From contig NZ_CP017147.1 of NCBI RefSeq assembly GCF_001741865.1, forward strand, positions 1,789,001-1,853,000: 64,000 nt of DNA. Direction: 5' to 3'. This DNA comes from Bosea vaviloviae. GTDB lineage: Bacteria; Pseudomonadota; Alphaproteobacteria; Rhizobiales; Beijerinckiaceae. Shown piece by piece: positions 1-7,709 of the stretch (position 1 is its first letter; each line of letters begins with the position of its first letter). The position numbers and the translations under genes were made by a program. The notes below the pieces were generated by a model. That model searched no databases. It saw only the letters and a program-made list of their open reading frames with translations, and was not told where the DNA came from.

Positions 1-1158
1 TGCGCCGCCAAGCCCGATGCCGCCACGCCGGCCTTGCCGGTCAGGCGCTGGCGGTTGGCCGGGAGCACCAGCGGGGGGCTGGCCTGCTGGCGGAGGCGCA
101 AGAGTTTGTCCGGGCTGGGGCTGGGCGGAAGGCGGCGGGGGAGTTCCCGGGCCGCGCCCGCCTGGAGCGGGAGCCGTAGGGGCTGCAGCTGGCGGAGGCG
201 CAAGAGTCTGTCCGGGCTGAGTCTGTCCAGGCTGGGTCTGCCCCGGCTGCGGCTGGGCGGCAGGTGGCGGCAGGGGCGTTCCCGGACTGCGCCCGCTCGG
301 AGCAGGAGCCGTCGGAGCGGTCGCTGGCGGAAGCGTCTGCGGTGCGGCCGCGGGCGGCGGCACGGGCGTCGGACGGGTTGCTGGCGCCTGGCCCGGAGCC
401 GCTGCCGGCGGAGCGGCTTGCGGCTGGCCCGGCGGCTGTGGCGGGCGCGGGACGGCCGGAGCCGTGGGCGTGGGCGTTCCCGGCGTCGAGGGCGCTACTG
501 CCGGCGGAACCGGAGCAGGGCGGGGCGCTGCCGGCGCGGCGTTCGGGGCCGGTGCAGGCTGAGCGGCGGGCGGGGCACCCGGCGTGCGGCCGGCCGGAGG
601 CGGCGGCGCGAGAGGGGCAGGCGCGGGCGTCGGCCGTGCGGCTGGCGGCTGGCCGGGCAGGGGTTGCGGCCGCGCCGCTGGCGGGCGGCCGGGTTCGCCC
701 GGGGCGGGAGCCATGATCGGCGGGACGGGGCGCGGCATCGATGGCTCGCGGGGCGGCTCGGCGCGCGGAGCGGGCGCGGGCGGAACCGGACGTGCCGCCG
801 GCGGCTCGGCCCGGGGCTGGGGCCGGGGTTCTGGCGCGGCGGTCGGCGGAGCCGGAGCGGGACGGGGCGCAGCCGGAGTCGCTGGCGCGGCGTTCGGGGC
901 TGGCGGAGCAGCAGGGCGCTGTATCGCCGGTGGCGCGCCTGGTGCGGGGCGGGCCGCGGGCGGGCGCTCGCCTCCCGGCTGCTGTCCTGGCGGCCGGGGC
1001 CGGCCTGGCCGGCCGGGTTCGTCCTCGCTGGGAGCGGGGGCGGGCGCTTGCGCCAGCAGCAGGACATTCTGAGCGGAGGGAGCGGCGAAGCCGCCCTGCG
1101 ACAAGGTGATCGCAGGCAGCATGGTTCCAATCAGGAGCCAGTTCTTGGTGCGCGTCAT
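1..1158 (-). CDS. Pro/Ala-rich exported protein, 3' end cut by window edge
   Basis: The frame is open from an ATG at 1158 through 386 codons to the left edge without a stop. The N-terminus (MTRTKNWLLIGTMLPAITLS, then GGFAAP) looks like a signal peptide. The rest is low-complexity proline/alanine-rich sequence with many APxP, RPxP and GQPP units, including three QPGQT units in a row near the left edge. In this bacterial group such a leader often precedes a C-terminal OmpA-like or cell-wall domain, which would lie outside the window; that is inference. Only this minus frame joins a signal-like start to a periplasm-type linker, so the other long open frames here are G+C artefacts. Confidence 0.6.
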   Translation of the reverse strand, partial: MTRTKNWLLIGTMLPAITLSQGGFAAPSAQNVLLLAQAPAPAPSEDEPGRPGRPRPPGQQPGGERPPAARPAPGAPPAIQRPAAPPAPNAAPATPAAPRPAPAPPTAAPEPRPQPRAEPPAARPVPPAPAPRAEPPREPSMPRPVPPIMAPAPGEPGRPPAARPQPLPGQPPAARPTPAPAPLAPPPPAGRTPGAPPAAQPAPAPNAAPAAPRPAPVPPAVAPSTPGTPTPTAPAVPRPPQPPGQPQAAPPAAAPGQAPATRPTPVPPPAAAPQTLPPATAPTAPAPSGRSPGTPLPPPAAQPQPGQTQPGQTQPGQTLAPPPAAAPTAPAPGGRGPGTPPPPSAQPQPGQTLAPPPAGQPPAGAPGQPPAPDRQGRRGGIGLGGA

Positions 1159-1248
1159 GAAATCCATTTCCGTTTCAGAGACGGGCATCAACGCGTTTGC
1201 GCGCTGAACCCCCGATGAAGCGAAAACGGCCGAAATCGGGCAGAGTTC

Positions 1249-1277
1249 CGTCCCGCCCGGTCTTGCCGGGCGGGACG
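1249..1277 (-). terminator. hairpin just downstream of the deacetylase gene
   Basis: There are perfect 12-bp arms CGTCCCGCCCGG (1249-1260) and CCGGGCGGGACG (1266-1277) around a 5-nt loop. The hairpin begins 8 nt after the stop of the leftward deacetylase gene. There is no clear U-tract, so it may act as an RNA-stabilising end or a Rho-assisted terminator. Confidence 0.5.
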
Positions 1278-1284
1278 GCGCGAT

Positions 1285-2184
1285 TCAGAGCCCGGCCTGG
1301 GCCTTCACATAGCGCGCGATCTCGGCATGGCTGGCGAACCAGACATCGCCCTTCGCCTTGGCGTGCGCGATCAGCTTCTCGAGGATCCAGATGCGCGAGC
1401 GATAGGTGATGATATGCGGGTGCATGGTCAGCAGGAACAGCCCGCCATCCTCATAGGCGCCGTCGAATTCGCGGCGGAAGATGTCGAACACGGTCTCCGG
1501 CGCCGTATAGGGCCGCAAGGCCTGGAAGCGGTTCATGTTGAAATAGACCGCGTCGTCGCGAATCCACTCGACCGGCAGCTCGACCATGCCGGTGGCCTCG
1601 CCCTTCTCGATCAATTCGTAAGGGTCGTCATCGGCGAAGAGCGATGAATCGTAGAGCAGGCCGAGTTCGCGCTCGATCGCCAGCGTCACTTCGGAGAAAT
1701 CCCAGGACGGCGTGCGCATCCCGACCGGCCTGACGCCGGTGACCTGTTCCAATGTGTCGGCCGAGCGCAGATGCAATTCGCGCTCATTGGCCGGGGGCAC
1801 GGCGGTATTGACCTCGTGGATCCAGCCGTGAAGGCCGATCTCATGGCCCTCCGCGATGACGCGGCGCTGTTCGTCCGGGTAAAGCAGCGCGGTCACCGCC
1901 GGCACGAAGAAGCTTGCCTGAATGCCTTCCTTCGCCAGCAGGCTCAGGATGCGCGGCATGCCGACGCGATTGCCGTACTGGCCCCAGGAGAGCCGGCCGA
2001 CCGACTTGCCGCCATCGCGCAGTTCGTTGGTCTCATGATCGACGTCGAATGACAGCGCCACCGCGCAGCGTGCGCCGTTGGGCCAGGTCTTCGGCTTCAG
2101 ATTGCGTCCGGCGCGGACGCGGTCGACCTTGGCGCGCCAGGTCTCTTCAGGCCATTGCCAGGGTTCGAGAGGCAGATCGGTCAT
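1285..2184 (-). CDS. polysaccharide deacetylase (NodB-like, PuuE/imidase-type)
   Basis: This 299-aa cytoplasmic protein has the NodB-fold metal motifs. SFDVDHE lies at residues 45-51 with the catalytic and metal Asp pair D47/D49. H119 and H123 sit in GLHGWIH. RTPSWDF follows near 157, and TMHPH lies near the C-terminus. It has no signal peptide. Together with its length this favours the branch that includes PuuE-type allantoinase and cyclic-imide hydrolases over secreted peptidoglycan or chitin deacetylases. It starts 11 nt after the ABC ATPase and is the last gene of a six-gene leftward operon with a creatininase homologue. I infer hydrolysis of an imported cyclic amide; the substrate is unknown. 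Confidence 0.85.
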   Translation of the reverse strand: MTDLPLEPWQWPEETWRAKVDRVRAGRNLKPKTWPNGARCAVALSFDVDHETNELRDGGKSVGRLSWGQYGNRVGMPRILSLLAKEGIQASFFVPAVTALLYPDEQRRVIAEGHEIGLHGWIHEVNTAVPPANERELHLRSADTLEQVTGVRPVGMRTPSWDFSEVTLAIERELGLLYDSSLFADDDPYELIEKGEATGMVELPVEWIRDDAVYFNMNRFQALRPYTAPETVFDIFRREFDGAYEDGGLFLLTMHPHIITYRSRIWILEKLIAHAKAKGDVWFASHAEIARYVKAQAGL

Positions 2185-2195
2185 GGCAGGCTCCT

Positions 2196-3197
2196 TCAGA
2201 CAGGGGCGAAAGGCGCGAAATGACAGGCGCTGAGGCGGGCCGCGCCGACCTCGCGCAGCAGCGGCCGCTCCTCGCGACAGCGCTCTGCCGCGAGCGGGCA
2301 GCGCAAATGGAAATGGCAGCCCGCTGGCGGCGAGAGCGGCGAGGGCAATTCGCCCGCGATCGGCTTGAACGACGTCGTGACGCCGTCATCGAGCACGAGC
2401 TTGGGCACGCTGTCGAGCAGTGCCTGGGTATAGGGATGCTGTGGAGCGGCGTAGACCGCCTGCGTCTCGCCCAGCTCGACGATGCGGCCGAGATACATGA
2501 TTGCGACGCGGTCGCAGAGATGGCGCACCACGCCGAGATCGTGGCTGATGAACAGCATGGTGAGGTTGAGTTCGCGGCGCAGCTTCAGGAACAGATTGAT
2601 GATCTGCGCCTGGATCGAGACATCGAGCGAGGCGACCGGCTCGTCGCAGACCAGCATGTCCGGCTGCATCGCGAGCGCACGCGCGATCGCGATGCGCTGG
2701 CGCTGCCCGCCCGAGAATTGGTGCGGGTAGCGCGAGGCGATGGACGGATCGAGCCCCACGGTCGTGAGCCATTTGCCGACATAGTCGCGCGCCTGCGCCT
2801 TCGTCGTCAGGCCATGCGCGAGCGGCCCTTCCGCAATGGTGTCGCCGACCTGCATGCGCGGATCGAGCGAGGCGTAGGGGTCCTGGAAGATCATCTGGAC
2901 GCGCGTCGTCGTCTTGTGCCCGCCCGACATCACCGGCTCGCCGGCAACCGAGGTTGCACCCGCGCTCGGTGCCAGAATGCCGGCGACGACGCGGCCGAGC
3001 GTGGACTTGCCGCAACCGGATTCGCCGACGAGCCCGAGCGCCTCGCCCTTGGCGACGGTCAGGGAGACGCCATCGACGGCATGAGTGATGCGGGTGTCGA
3101 CCTTCTGGCCGAGCTTGGCTGCGATCCTGTCGCCGAAGGAGATGCGCGGCGCGAACCGACGCGAGACGTTCTCGATGTTGAGGAAGGCGTCGGTCAT
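2196..3197 (-). CDS. oligopeptide/dipeptide-type ABC transporter ATPase (DppF/OppF-like)
   Basis: A 333-aa ATPase with Walker A GESGCGKS (58-65), Q-loop FQDP (104-107), signature SGGQRQR (162-168), Walker B MLVCDEP (181-187) and the H-loop His at 219. The C-terminal Cys-containing GCHFHLRCP segment is typical of the OppD/OppF subfamily. Its start overlaps the stop of the upstream ATPase by 4 nt (ATGA), so the pair is probably translationally coupled. It powers import through the two permeases of the same operon. Substrate class cannot be read from the ATPase. Confidence 0.93.
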   Translation of the reverse strand: MTDAFLNIENVSRRFAPRISFGDRIAAKLGQKVDTRITHAVDGVSLTVAKGEALGLVGESGCGKSTLGRVVAGILAPSAGATSVAGEPVMSGGHKTTTRVQMIFQDPYASLDPRMQVGDTIAEGPLAHGLTTKAQARDYVGKWLTTVGLDPSIASRYPHQFSGGQRQRIAIARALAMQPDMLVCDEPVASLDVSIQAQIINLFLKLRRELNLTMLFISHDLGVVRHLCDRVAIMYLGRIVELGETQAVYAAPQHPYTQALLDSVPKLVLDDGVTTSFKPIAGELPSPLSPPAGCHFHLRCPLAAERCREERPLLREVGAARLSACHFAPFAPV

Positions 3198-4186
3198 ATC
3201 GCGACCTCCAGCCCGAGCGGATGGTGGCAGCGATGCTGGCGCAGATGTTCCGTCACCAGCTCAGGCATCACCAGCTCTGGCATCATTTGGCAGGCGGCGT
3301 CGGCGCGCGGACAGCGCGGCGCGAAAGCGCAGCCCGGCGGCAGCGAGAGCAGTGAGGGCGTGGAGCCCGGAATTTGCACCAGATCGCGGCCGGGCTCGGC
3401 GCGGGCCGGCAGGGAATCCAGCAGCCCGCGCGTATAGGGGTGGCGCGGGTTGCGCAGCACGGCGGCCGTCGGGCCGGCCTCGACGATGCGCCCGGCATAC
3501 ATCACCGCGATCTTGTCGGCGAGCGAGGAGACGGTGGCGAGGTCGTGGCTGATCCAGATCAGCGCCATGCCGAGATCGGCGACGAGCGCCTTCATCTCGG
3601 CCAGGATCTGCGCCTGGATCGAGACGTCGAGCGCTGTCGTCGGCTCGTCGGCGATCAGCAGGGCAGGGTCGTGCAGCAGCGCGATTGCGATCGCGACGCG
3701 CTGGCGCATGCCGCCGGAGAACTCATGCGGATAGGCGCCCAGGCGGCGCGCGGCGTCGGGAATGCCGACGCGGGTCAGCACGGCGACGCTGCGCGTGCGC
3801 GTCGCCTGCTCGCCGGTCACGCCATGGGCTTCCAAGGCCATGCGCATCTGCTCGCCGATGGTGATGACCGGGTTCAGCGTCGTCGCCGGGTCCTGGAAGA
3901 CCATTGCGATGCGCTTGCCCCGCAGCTGCCGCAGTTGCGAGGGCCGCATCGAAACGAGGTCCTGTCCCTCGAAGCGCACGGCGCCCGAGGCGATGCGGCC
4001 GGGCGGGTCGACCAGGCCCAGCAGCGAGAAGCCGGTGACGCTCTTGCCCGAGCCGGACTCGCCGACGAGGCCCATGACCTCGCCCTTGCTCAGACGAAAG
4101 GAAACGCCGTCGACCGCCTTCACCACCCCGGCGCGGGTGAAGAAATGCGTCGCGAGATTGTCGACTTCGAGGAGGGGCGCGGTCAT
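3194..4186 (-). CDS. oligopeptide/dipeptide-type ABC transporter ATPase (DppD/OppD-like)
   Basis: A 330-aa ATPase with Walker A GESGSGKS (42-49), Q-loop FQDP (97-100), signature SGGMRQR (157-163), Walker B LLIADEP (176-182) and an H-loop SHD further on. The C-terminus carries the Cys-rich GCAFAPRCP motif of this subfamily. Near the C-terminus the residues MPELV occur twice in tandem, a small in-frame duplication of about 15 nt. It overlaps the next ATPase by ATGA. About 150 nt separate it from the upstream permease gene, and most of that gap is a dispersed hairpin repeat. Confidence 0.93.
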   Translation of the reverse strand: MTAPLLEVDNLATHFFTRAGVVKAVDGVSFRLSKGEVMGLVGESGSGKSVTGFSLLGLVDPPGRIASGAVRFEGQDLVSMRPSQLRQLRGKRIAMVFQDPATTLNPVITIGEQMRMALEAHGVTGEQATRTRSVAVLTRVGIPDAARRLGAYPHEFSGGMRQRVAIAIALLHDPALLIADEPTTALDVSIQAQILAEMKALVADLGMALIWISHDLATVSSLADKIAVMYAGRIVEAGPTAAVLRNPRHPYTRGLLDSLPARAEPGRDLVQIPGSTPSLLSLPPGCAFAPRCPRADAACQMMPELVMPELVTEHLRQHRCHHPLGLEVAI

Positions 4187-4202
4187 GGCGACGTGCCTCT
4201 GC

Positions 4203-4315
4203 CGTCATGCTCGCCCTCGTGGCGAGCATCCACGTCTCGAACACTGGCTTCGCCGAAGGAAGACGTGGATGATCGGGATGATCCTCGGGACAAGCGCGAG
4301 GACGACCATGACGGG
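4203..4315. repeat. dispersed hairpin repeat (family C), copy 1
   Basis: The intergenic element starts with GTCATGCTCGCC and ends with GACCATGACG. Internally CATCCACGTCT pairs with AGACGTGGATG. A clearly related copy lies at 49854-49996. It sits between the permease and ATPase genes of the dpp-like operon. Confidence 0.75.
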
Positions 4316-4334
4316 AGCGATCTGAGCCCGTCCC

Positions 4335-5213
4335 TCATCGCTTCAGCCTCGGATTGACCTGGTCGCGGATCTGGTCGCCGACGAGGTTGATGGCGACGAT
4401 GAGCACGATCAGCGCGATGCCGGGATAGATCGAGATCCAGTAGCGGCCTGACAGCATGTACTGGAAGCCGTTCGCGATCAGCATGCCAAGCGAGGGCTCG
4501 GTGACCGGAAGTCCGACGCCGAGAAAGGACAAGGTGGCTTCGAGCGCGATGGCGTTGGCGACCTGCACGGTCGCGATCACGATCAGGGGTGGCAGGCAGT
4601 TCGGCAGGATGTGGCGGAAGACCACCTGCCAGCCCGGCAGCGGCGTCGAGAGCGCTGCCTCGATATAGTCCTTGCCGCGTTCGGCCGCCGCTGCGCCATG
4701 GGCGGTGCGGGCGAAATAGGCGTATTGGGCGGCGGTGAGCGCGGTGATGAGTTGCGCCTTGCCCTGGCCGAGCAGGGCCGAGAGCACGAGCGCGAGCAGG
4801 ATCGCGGGAAAGGCAAGCTGCAGGTCGATCACCCGCATGATGAAGGCCTCCCAGCGCCCGCCGACATAGGCCGCGCCCAACCCCAGGCTGACGCCGATTA
4901 CGAAGGCACAGGAGCCGGCGATCAAACCCATCTGCAAGGAGATGCGCAAGCCATAGAGGATGGCCGAGAATAGGTCGCGTCCCTGTGCGTCCGTGCCCAG
5001 GATATGAATGTAGCCGCTCGAGCCGACGAAGCCCGGCGGCCGGCGCGCATCCATCAGCACGAGATTGGCGAGGTCGTAAGGGTCCTGAGGCGCGATGAGC
5101 GGGGCGAGCAGCGCGACGCCGATCATCAGCACCATGACGGTGAGTGCGGCGAGCGCGACCCGGCTCTCGCGGAATTCGGCCCAGAAGCGGGCGATCGGGG
5201 AGGCGGGCTTCAT
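4335..5213 (-). CDS. dipeptide/oligopeptide-type ABC permease (DppC-like)
   Basis: This 292-aa inner-membrane permease has the DppC layout: a short cytoplasmic N-terminus (MKPASPIARFW), a first TM near residues 20-40, the periplasmic HILGTDAQGRDLFS motif, then five more TMs with the EAA loop (EAALSTPLPGWQVVFRHILPN) that contacts the ATPases. The ATG at 5213 is chosen because it gives the family's usual length and overlaps the stop of the upstream permease as TGATG. Longer open frame upstream is read-through of the partner gene in another frame. Confidence 0.92.
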   Translation of the reverse strand: MKPASPIARFWAEFRESRVALAALTVMVLMIGVALLAPLIAPQDPYDLANLVLMDARRPPGFVGSSGYIHILGTDAQGRDLFSAILYGLRISLQMGLIAGSCAFVIGVSLGLGAAYVGGRWEAFIMRVIDLQLAFPAILLALVLSALLGQGKAQLITALTAAQYAYFARTAHGAAAAERGKDYIEAALSTPLPGWQVVFRHILPNCLPPLIVIATVQVANAIALEATLSFLGVGLPVTEPSLGMLIANGFQYMLSGRYWISIYPGIALIVLIVAINLVGDQIRDQVNPRLKR

Positions 5214-6184
5214 CAGGCGCGCGCCTTCCGCAGGCGCGGATCGAGCCCGACATAGGCGAGATCGACCAGGAAATTGATGGTGATGAAGACGACGGCGACG
5301 AGCATGAGATAGGCAACCATCACCGGCCGGTCGAGCGAGGTGATCGAGTCGATGATCAGCTTGCCGATGCCGGGCCAGGAGAAGATCGTCTCGGTGACGA
5401 CGGCGAAGGCCAGCGTCGAGGCGAATTCCAGCCCGAAGACGGTGACGATCGGGATCGCGATCAATCGCAGCACGTGCCGGCGCAGCACGGTCCATTCCGA
5501 CAGGCCGGCGGCGCGGGCGAATTTCACCGTGTCGGTCAGCATCACCTCGCGCGTGCCCGCCCGGGCGAGGCGCGTCATCAAGGCGAGCTTGAAGAAGGCA
5601 AGGTTCAGCGCCGGCAGCAGCAGATGGCTGAGCCCGTTCAGCGTCAGGAAGCTCCATTCGATGCCGAAGAGCGAGGCCGTGTCGCCGCGCCCGCCCGCCG
5701 GCAGCCATTGCAGCTCGACCGCGAAGGTGATGATCAGCACGAGGCCGATCCAGAAGGTCGGCACCGAGAAACCGAGGATCGAGACCGCCATGATGATCTT
5801 GGCGGGCAGGCCGTGCGGCCGGTAGCCGGCATAGATGCCGGCGGGGATTCCGATCAGCGCGGCGCCGCAGACGGCCAGCAGCGTCAACTCCAGCGTCGCC
5901 GGCAGGCGCGACAGGATCAGGTCGAGCACCGGCATGCCGAAGACGAAGGAGCGGCCGAAATCACCATGCAGGATGCGCCCGAGGAAGGTGAAGTACTGCT
6001 CCCAGAGTGGCCGGTCGAGCCCATAGCGGGCGATGGTCTCGAGCCTGATGTCCTGGCTGACATCGGGGCCGATCAGCACGTCGATCGGGTTGCCGATAGC
6101 GTAGACGCCGACGAAGACCAGCGCCGACATGACCAGCATGACGGCGAGCGCCTGCACCACGCGCTCGATGATGTGACCTAGCAT
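5213..6184 (-). CDS. dipeptide/oligopeptide-type ABC permease (DppB-like)
   Basis: A 323-aa permease with an N-terminal TM (residues 9-30), the conserved DppB element RYGLDRPLWEQYFTFL and the GDFGRSF motif, then five TMs. The EAA loop runs through VKFARAAGLSEWTVLRRHVL. It begins 22 nt after the creatininase stop and is coupled to the next permease through TGATG. With that permease it forms the membrane channel of the importer. The binding protein is encoded separately on the opposite strand at 7710. Confidence 0.92.
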   Translation of the reverse strand: MLGHIIERVVQALAVMLVMSALVFVGVYAIGNPIDVLIGPDVSQDIRLETIARYGLDRPLWEQYFTFLGRILHGDFGRSFVFGMPVLDLILSRLPATLELTLLAVCGAALIGIPAGIYAGYRPHGLPAKIIMAVSILGFSVPTFWIGLVLIITFAVELQWLPAGGRGDTASLFGIEWSFLTLNGLSHLLLPALNLAFFKLALMTRLARAGTREVMLTDTVKFARAAGLSEWTVLRRHVLRLIAIPIVTVFGLEFASTLAFAVVTETIFSWPGIGKLIIDSITSLDRPVMVAYLMLVAVVFITINFLVDLAYVGLDPRLRKARA

Positions 6185-6206
6185 GGGCGGGCGCCGTGGC
6201 GTCGCC

Positions 6207-6908
6207 TCACGGCCAGTCCTCGACCATCGCCGCGCGGGTCTCCTCGACGCCGATCTGCCACAGGCTCAGCATCTCCTCGTCGGTGCGCTGGTAGCGGCCG
6301 TGGAAATTGCCGTCGCCGAGGATCTCTCGCTTCCGGGCCGGGCTGGCTGCCTGATAAAGCGCCGCATTGAAGGGCGGTTTCGCGGCATTGGGCAGCGCCA
6401 CGCCTTCCAGCCGCGTCCAGGGGAAGTTCTCCATCCAGGAAGCGTGCGAGGCCGCCGGGTCGAGCGCCTTCACCGCTGCCTGAAAACGCGGCCCGGCCCA
6501 CCAATTATGCATCCTGACGCTGGCATCGGTCCGCACGCCCATCCACTCCGTGCAGAAGGTCATGGCCGGCGAATTGCCGCCATGGCCGTTGACCAGCACG
6601 ATGCGACGGAAGCCGGAGCGGTAGAACCCTTCGAGCATGTCCTCCACCACAGCAATATACGTGCTCAGCCGCAGCGAGACGGTGCCGGGATAGGCGGCAA
6701 AGCCCGGCGTCATGCCATAGGCGAGCACGGGAAAGACCGGGATGTCGAGCGGTTCCGCCGCATCCTGAGCCACTTTTTCGGAGAGGATCGCGTCGGTCGC
6801 CAGGCTCAGATAGGCGTGCTGCTCGACGCTGCCGAGCGGCAGGACGCAGCGGTCGTCCCGCTTGGCTTGCGCCTCAACCTGCATCCAGTTCATCTGTGCG
6901 ATACGCAC
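6207..6908 (-). CDS. creatininase-family amidohydrolase
   Basis: A 233-aa metal-dependent amidohydrolase. Likely metal ligands are E29, H31 and D39 in the LPLGSVEQHAYLSLATDA region, and H109 in the VNGHGGN motif. A GTG start at 6908 is chosen because AAGGA lies 7 nt upstream; an ATG 15 nt further in is the alternative, and the longer ATG frame would run into the promoter region. The family opens cyclic amides or removes formyl groups (creatinine, FAPy compounds and others), so creatinine itself is not implied. It leads the leftward dpp-like operon, facing the MarR gene. Confidence 0.85.
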   Translation of the reverse strand: MRIAQMNWMQVEAQAKRDDRCVLPLGSVEQHAYLSLATDAILSEKVAQDAAEPLDIPVFPVLAYGMTPGFAAYPGTVSLRLSTYIAVVEDMLEGFYRSGFRRIVLVNGHGGNSPAMTFCTEWMGVRTDASVRMHNWWAGPRFQAAVKALDPAASHASWMENFPWTRLEGVALPNAAKPPFNAALYQAASPARKREILGDGNFHGRYQRTDEEMLSLWQIGVEETRAAMVEDWP

Positions 6909-6984
6909 GGCCCGTTCCTTGCAGAAAATATGTGGCAAAATCCGATGGATGGGCCATCCTTGACTCCCGCTTTCAGGAGCGTCA

Positions 6985-7000
6985 AGTTCCATTTGGAACT
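6985..7000. promoter_or_regulatory. 16-bp perfect palindrome, candidate MarR operator
   Basis: AGTTCCATTTGGAACT is a perfect palindrome 17 nt upstream of the MarR start and 76 nt upstream of the creatininase start. MarR proteins typically bind palindromes of this size in divergent promoter regions, so it could control both directions. Confidence 0.5.
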
Positions 7001-7017
7001 AAATCAGGGAGCTGATC

Positions 7018-7560
7018 ATGCGCCGCGCTCCGACCGCCTTGTCGCGTCTTGACCATGAGCGCGAGGCCGCGCTGCGCGACCTTGATCCGCTCACCATCAC
7101 CAAGCTCTGGGACAATCCCTGCTGGCTGTCCTTCCGGCTGAATTTCATCGCCTTTCGCTTCAACGATCCCGTCTATCGCTGGATCGAGACCCGCTATGGC
7201 CTGGTGCGGCCGGAATTCGTCGTGCTCTACGCCGTTGGCCTGAGGGATGGCGTGGCCGCCAAGAACATCGTGGCCTCCTCCGGGCTGCCCAAGAACACGC
7301 TCTCGCGCGCCATCCAGAAGCTTTTGACCCGCCGCCTGCTCAAGCGCGAGACCGACCGCGACGATCTGCGCAGCTTCGTGCTGCGCCTGACCACGGCCGG
7401 ACGCGCCATCTTCGAGGAAACGATGCCGGTGATGGTGCAGCAGCAGACTACCATGCTGGAAGGGCTCAGCGAAGCCGAGCAGCGCCAGCTCTGCGAATTG
7501 ATGGACAAGCTCGTCATCGCCTCGCCGACCTGGCCCAATGATCTCGAAAGCCAGACATAG
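7018..7560 (+). CDS. MarR-family transcriptional regulator
   Basis: A 180-aa protein with a winged-helix core. The recognition region reads KNIVASSGLPKNTLSRAIQK around residues 81-100, followed by the wing (LLKRETDRDDLRSFVLRLT). An N-terminal helix extends the dimerisation region, making it slightly longer than a minimal MarR. It lies between the leftward dpp-like/creatininase operon and the rightward binding-protein gene, so it is the natural local regulator. The ligand is unknown and may be the imported compound. Confidence 0.88.
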   Translation: MRRAPTALSRLDHEREAALRDLDPLTITKLWDNPCWLSFRLNFIAFRFNDPVYRWIETRYGLVRPEFVVLYAVGLRDGVAAKNIVASSGLPKNTLSRAIQKLLTRRLLKRETDRDDLRSFVLRLTTAGRAIFEETMPVMVQQQTTMLEGLSEAEQRQLCELMDKLVIASPTWPNDLESQT

Positions 7561-7709
7561 CCCGAAGGCATCCGAACCGTCTTTCCAAAGAACCGACGGA
7601 GTGCGGCATTTCGCGACCGCGCGCCGGGCTTACTAGAGAAAAACCATCGCGTGGAATCAACCGATCATGCCGCTCGACAAGGCATGACAGATCTCAGAGG
7701 ACCACCATC

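Noticed and set aside
34..1218. 394-codon plus-strand open frame rich in Arg/Gly/Ser
   Set aside because: It is the complement of the Pro/Ala-rich minus-strand gene; its composition is only a mirror of that low-complexity sequence and it has no ribosome site.
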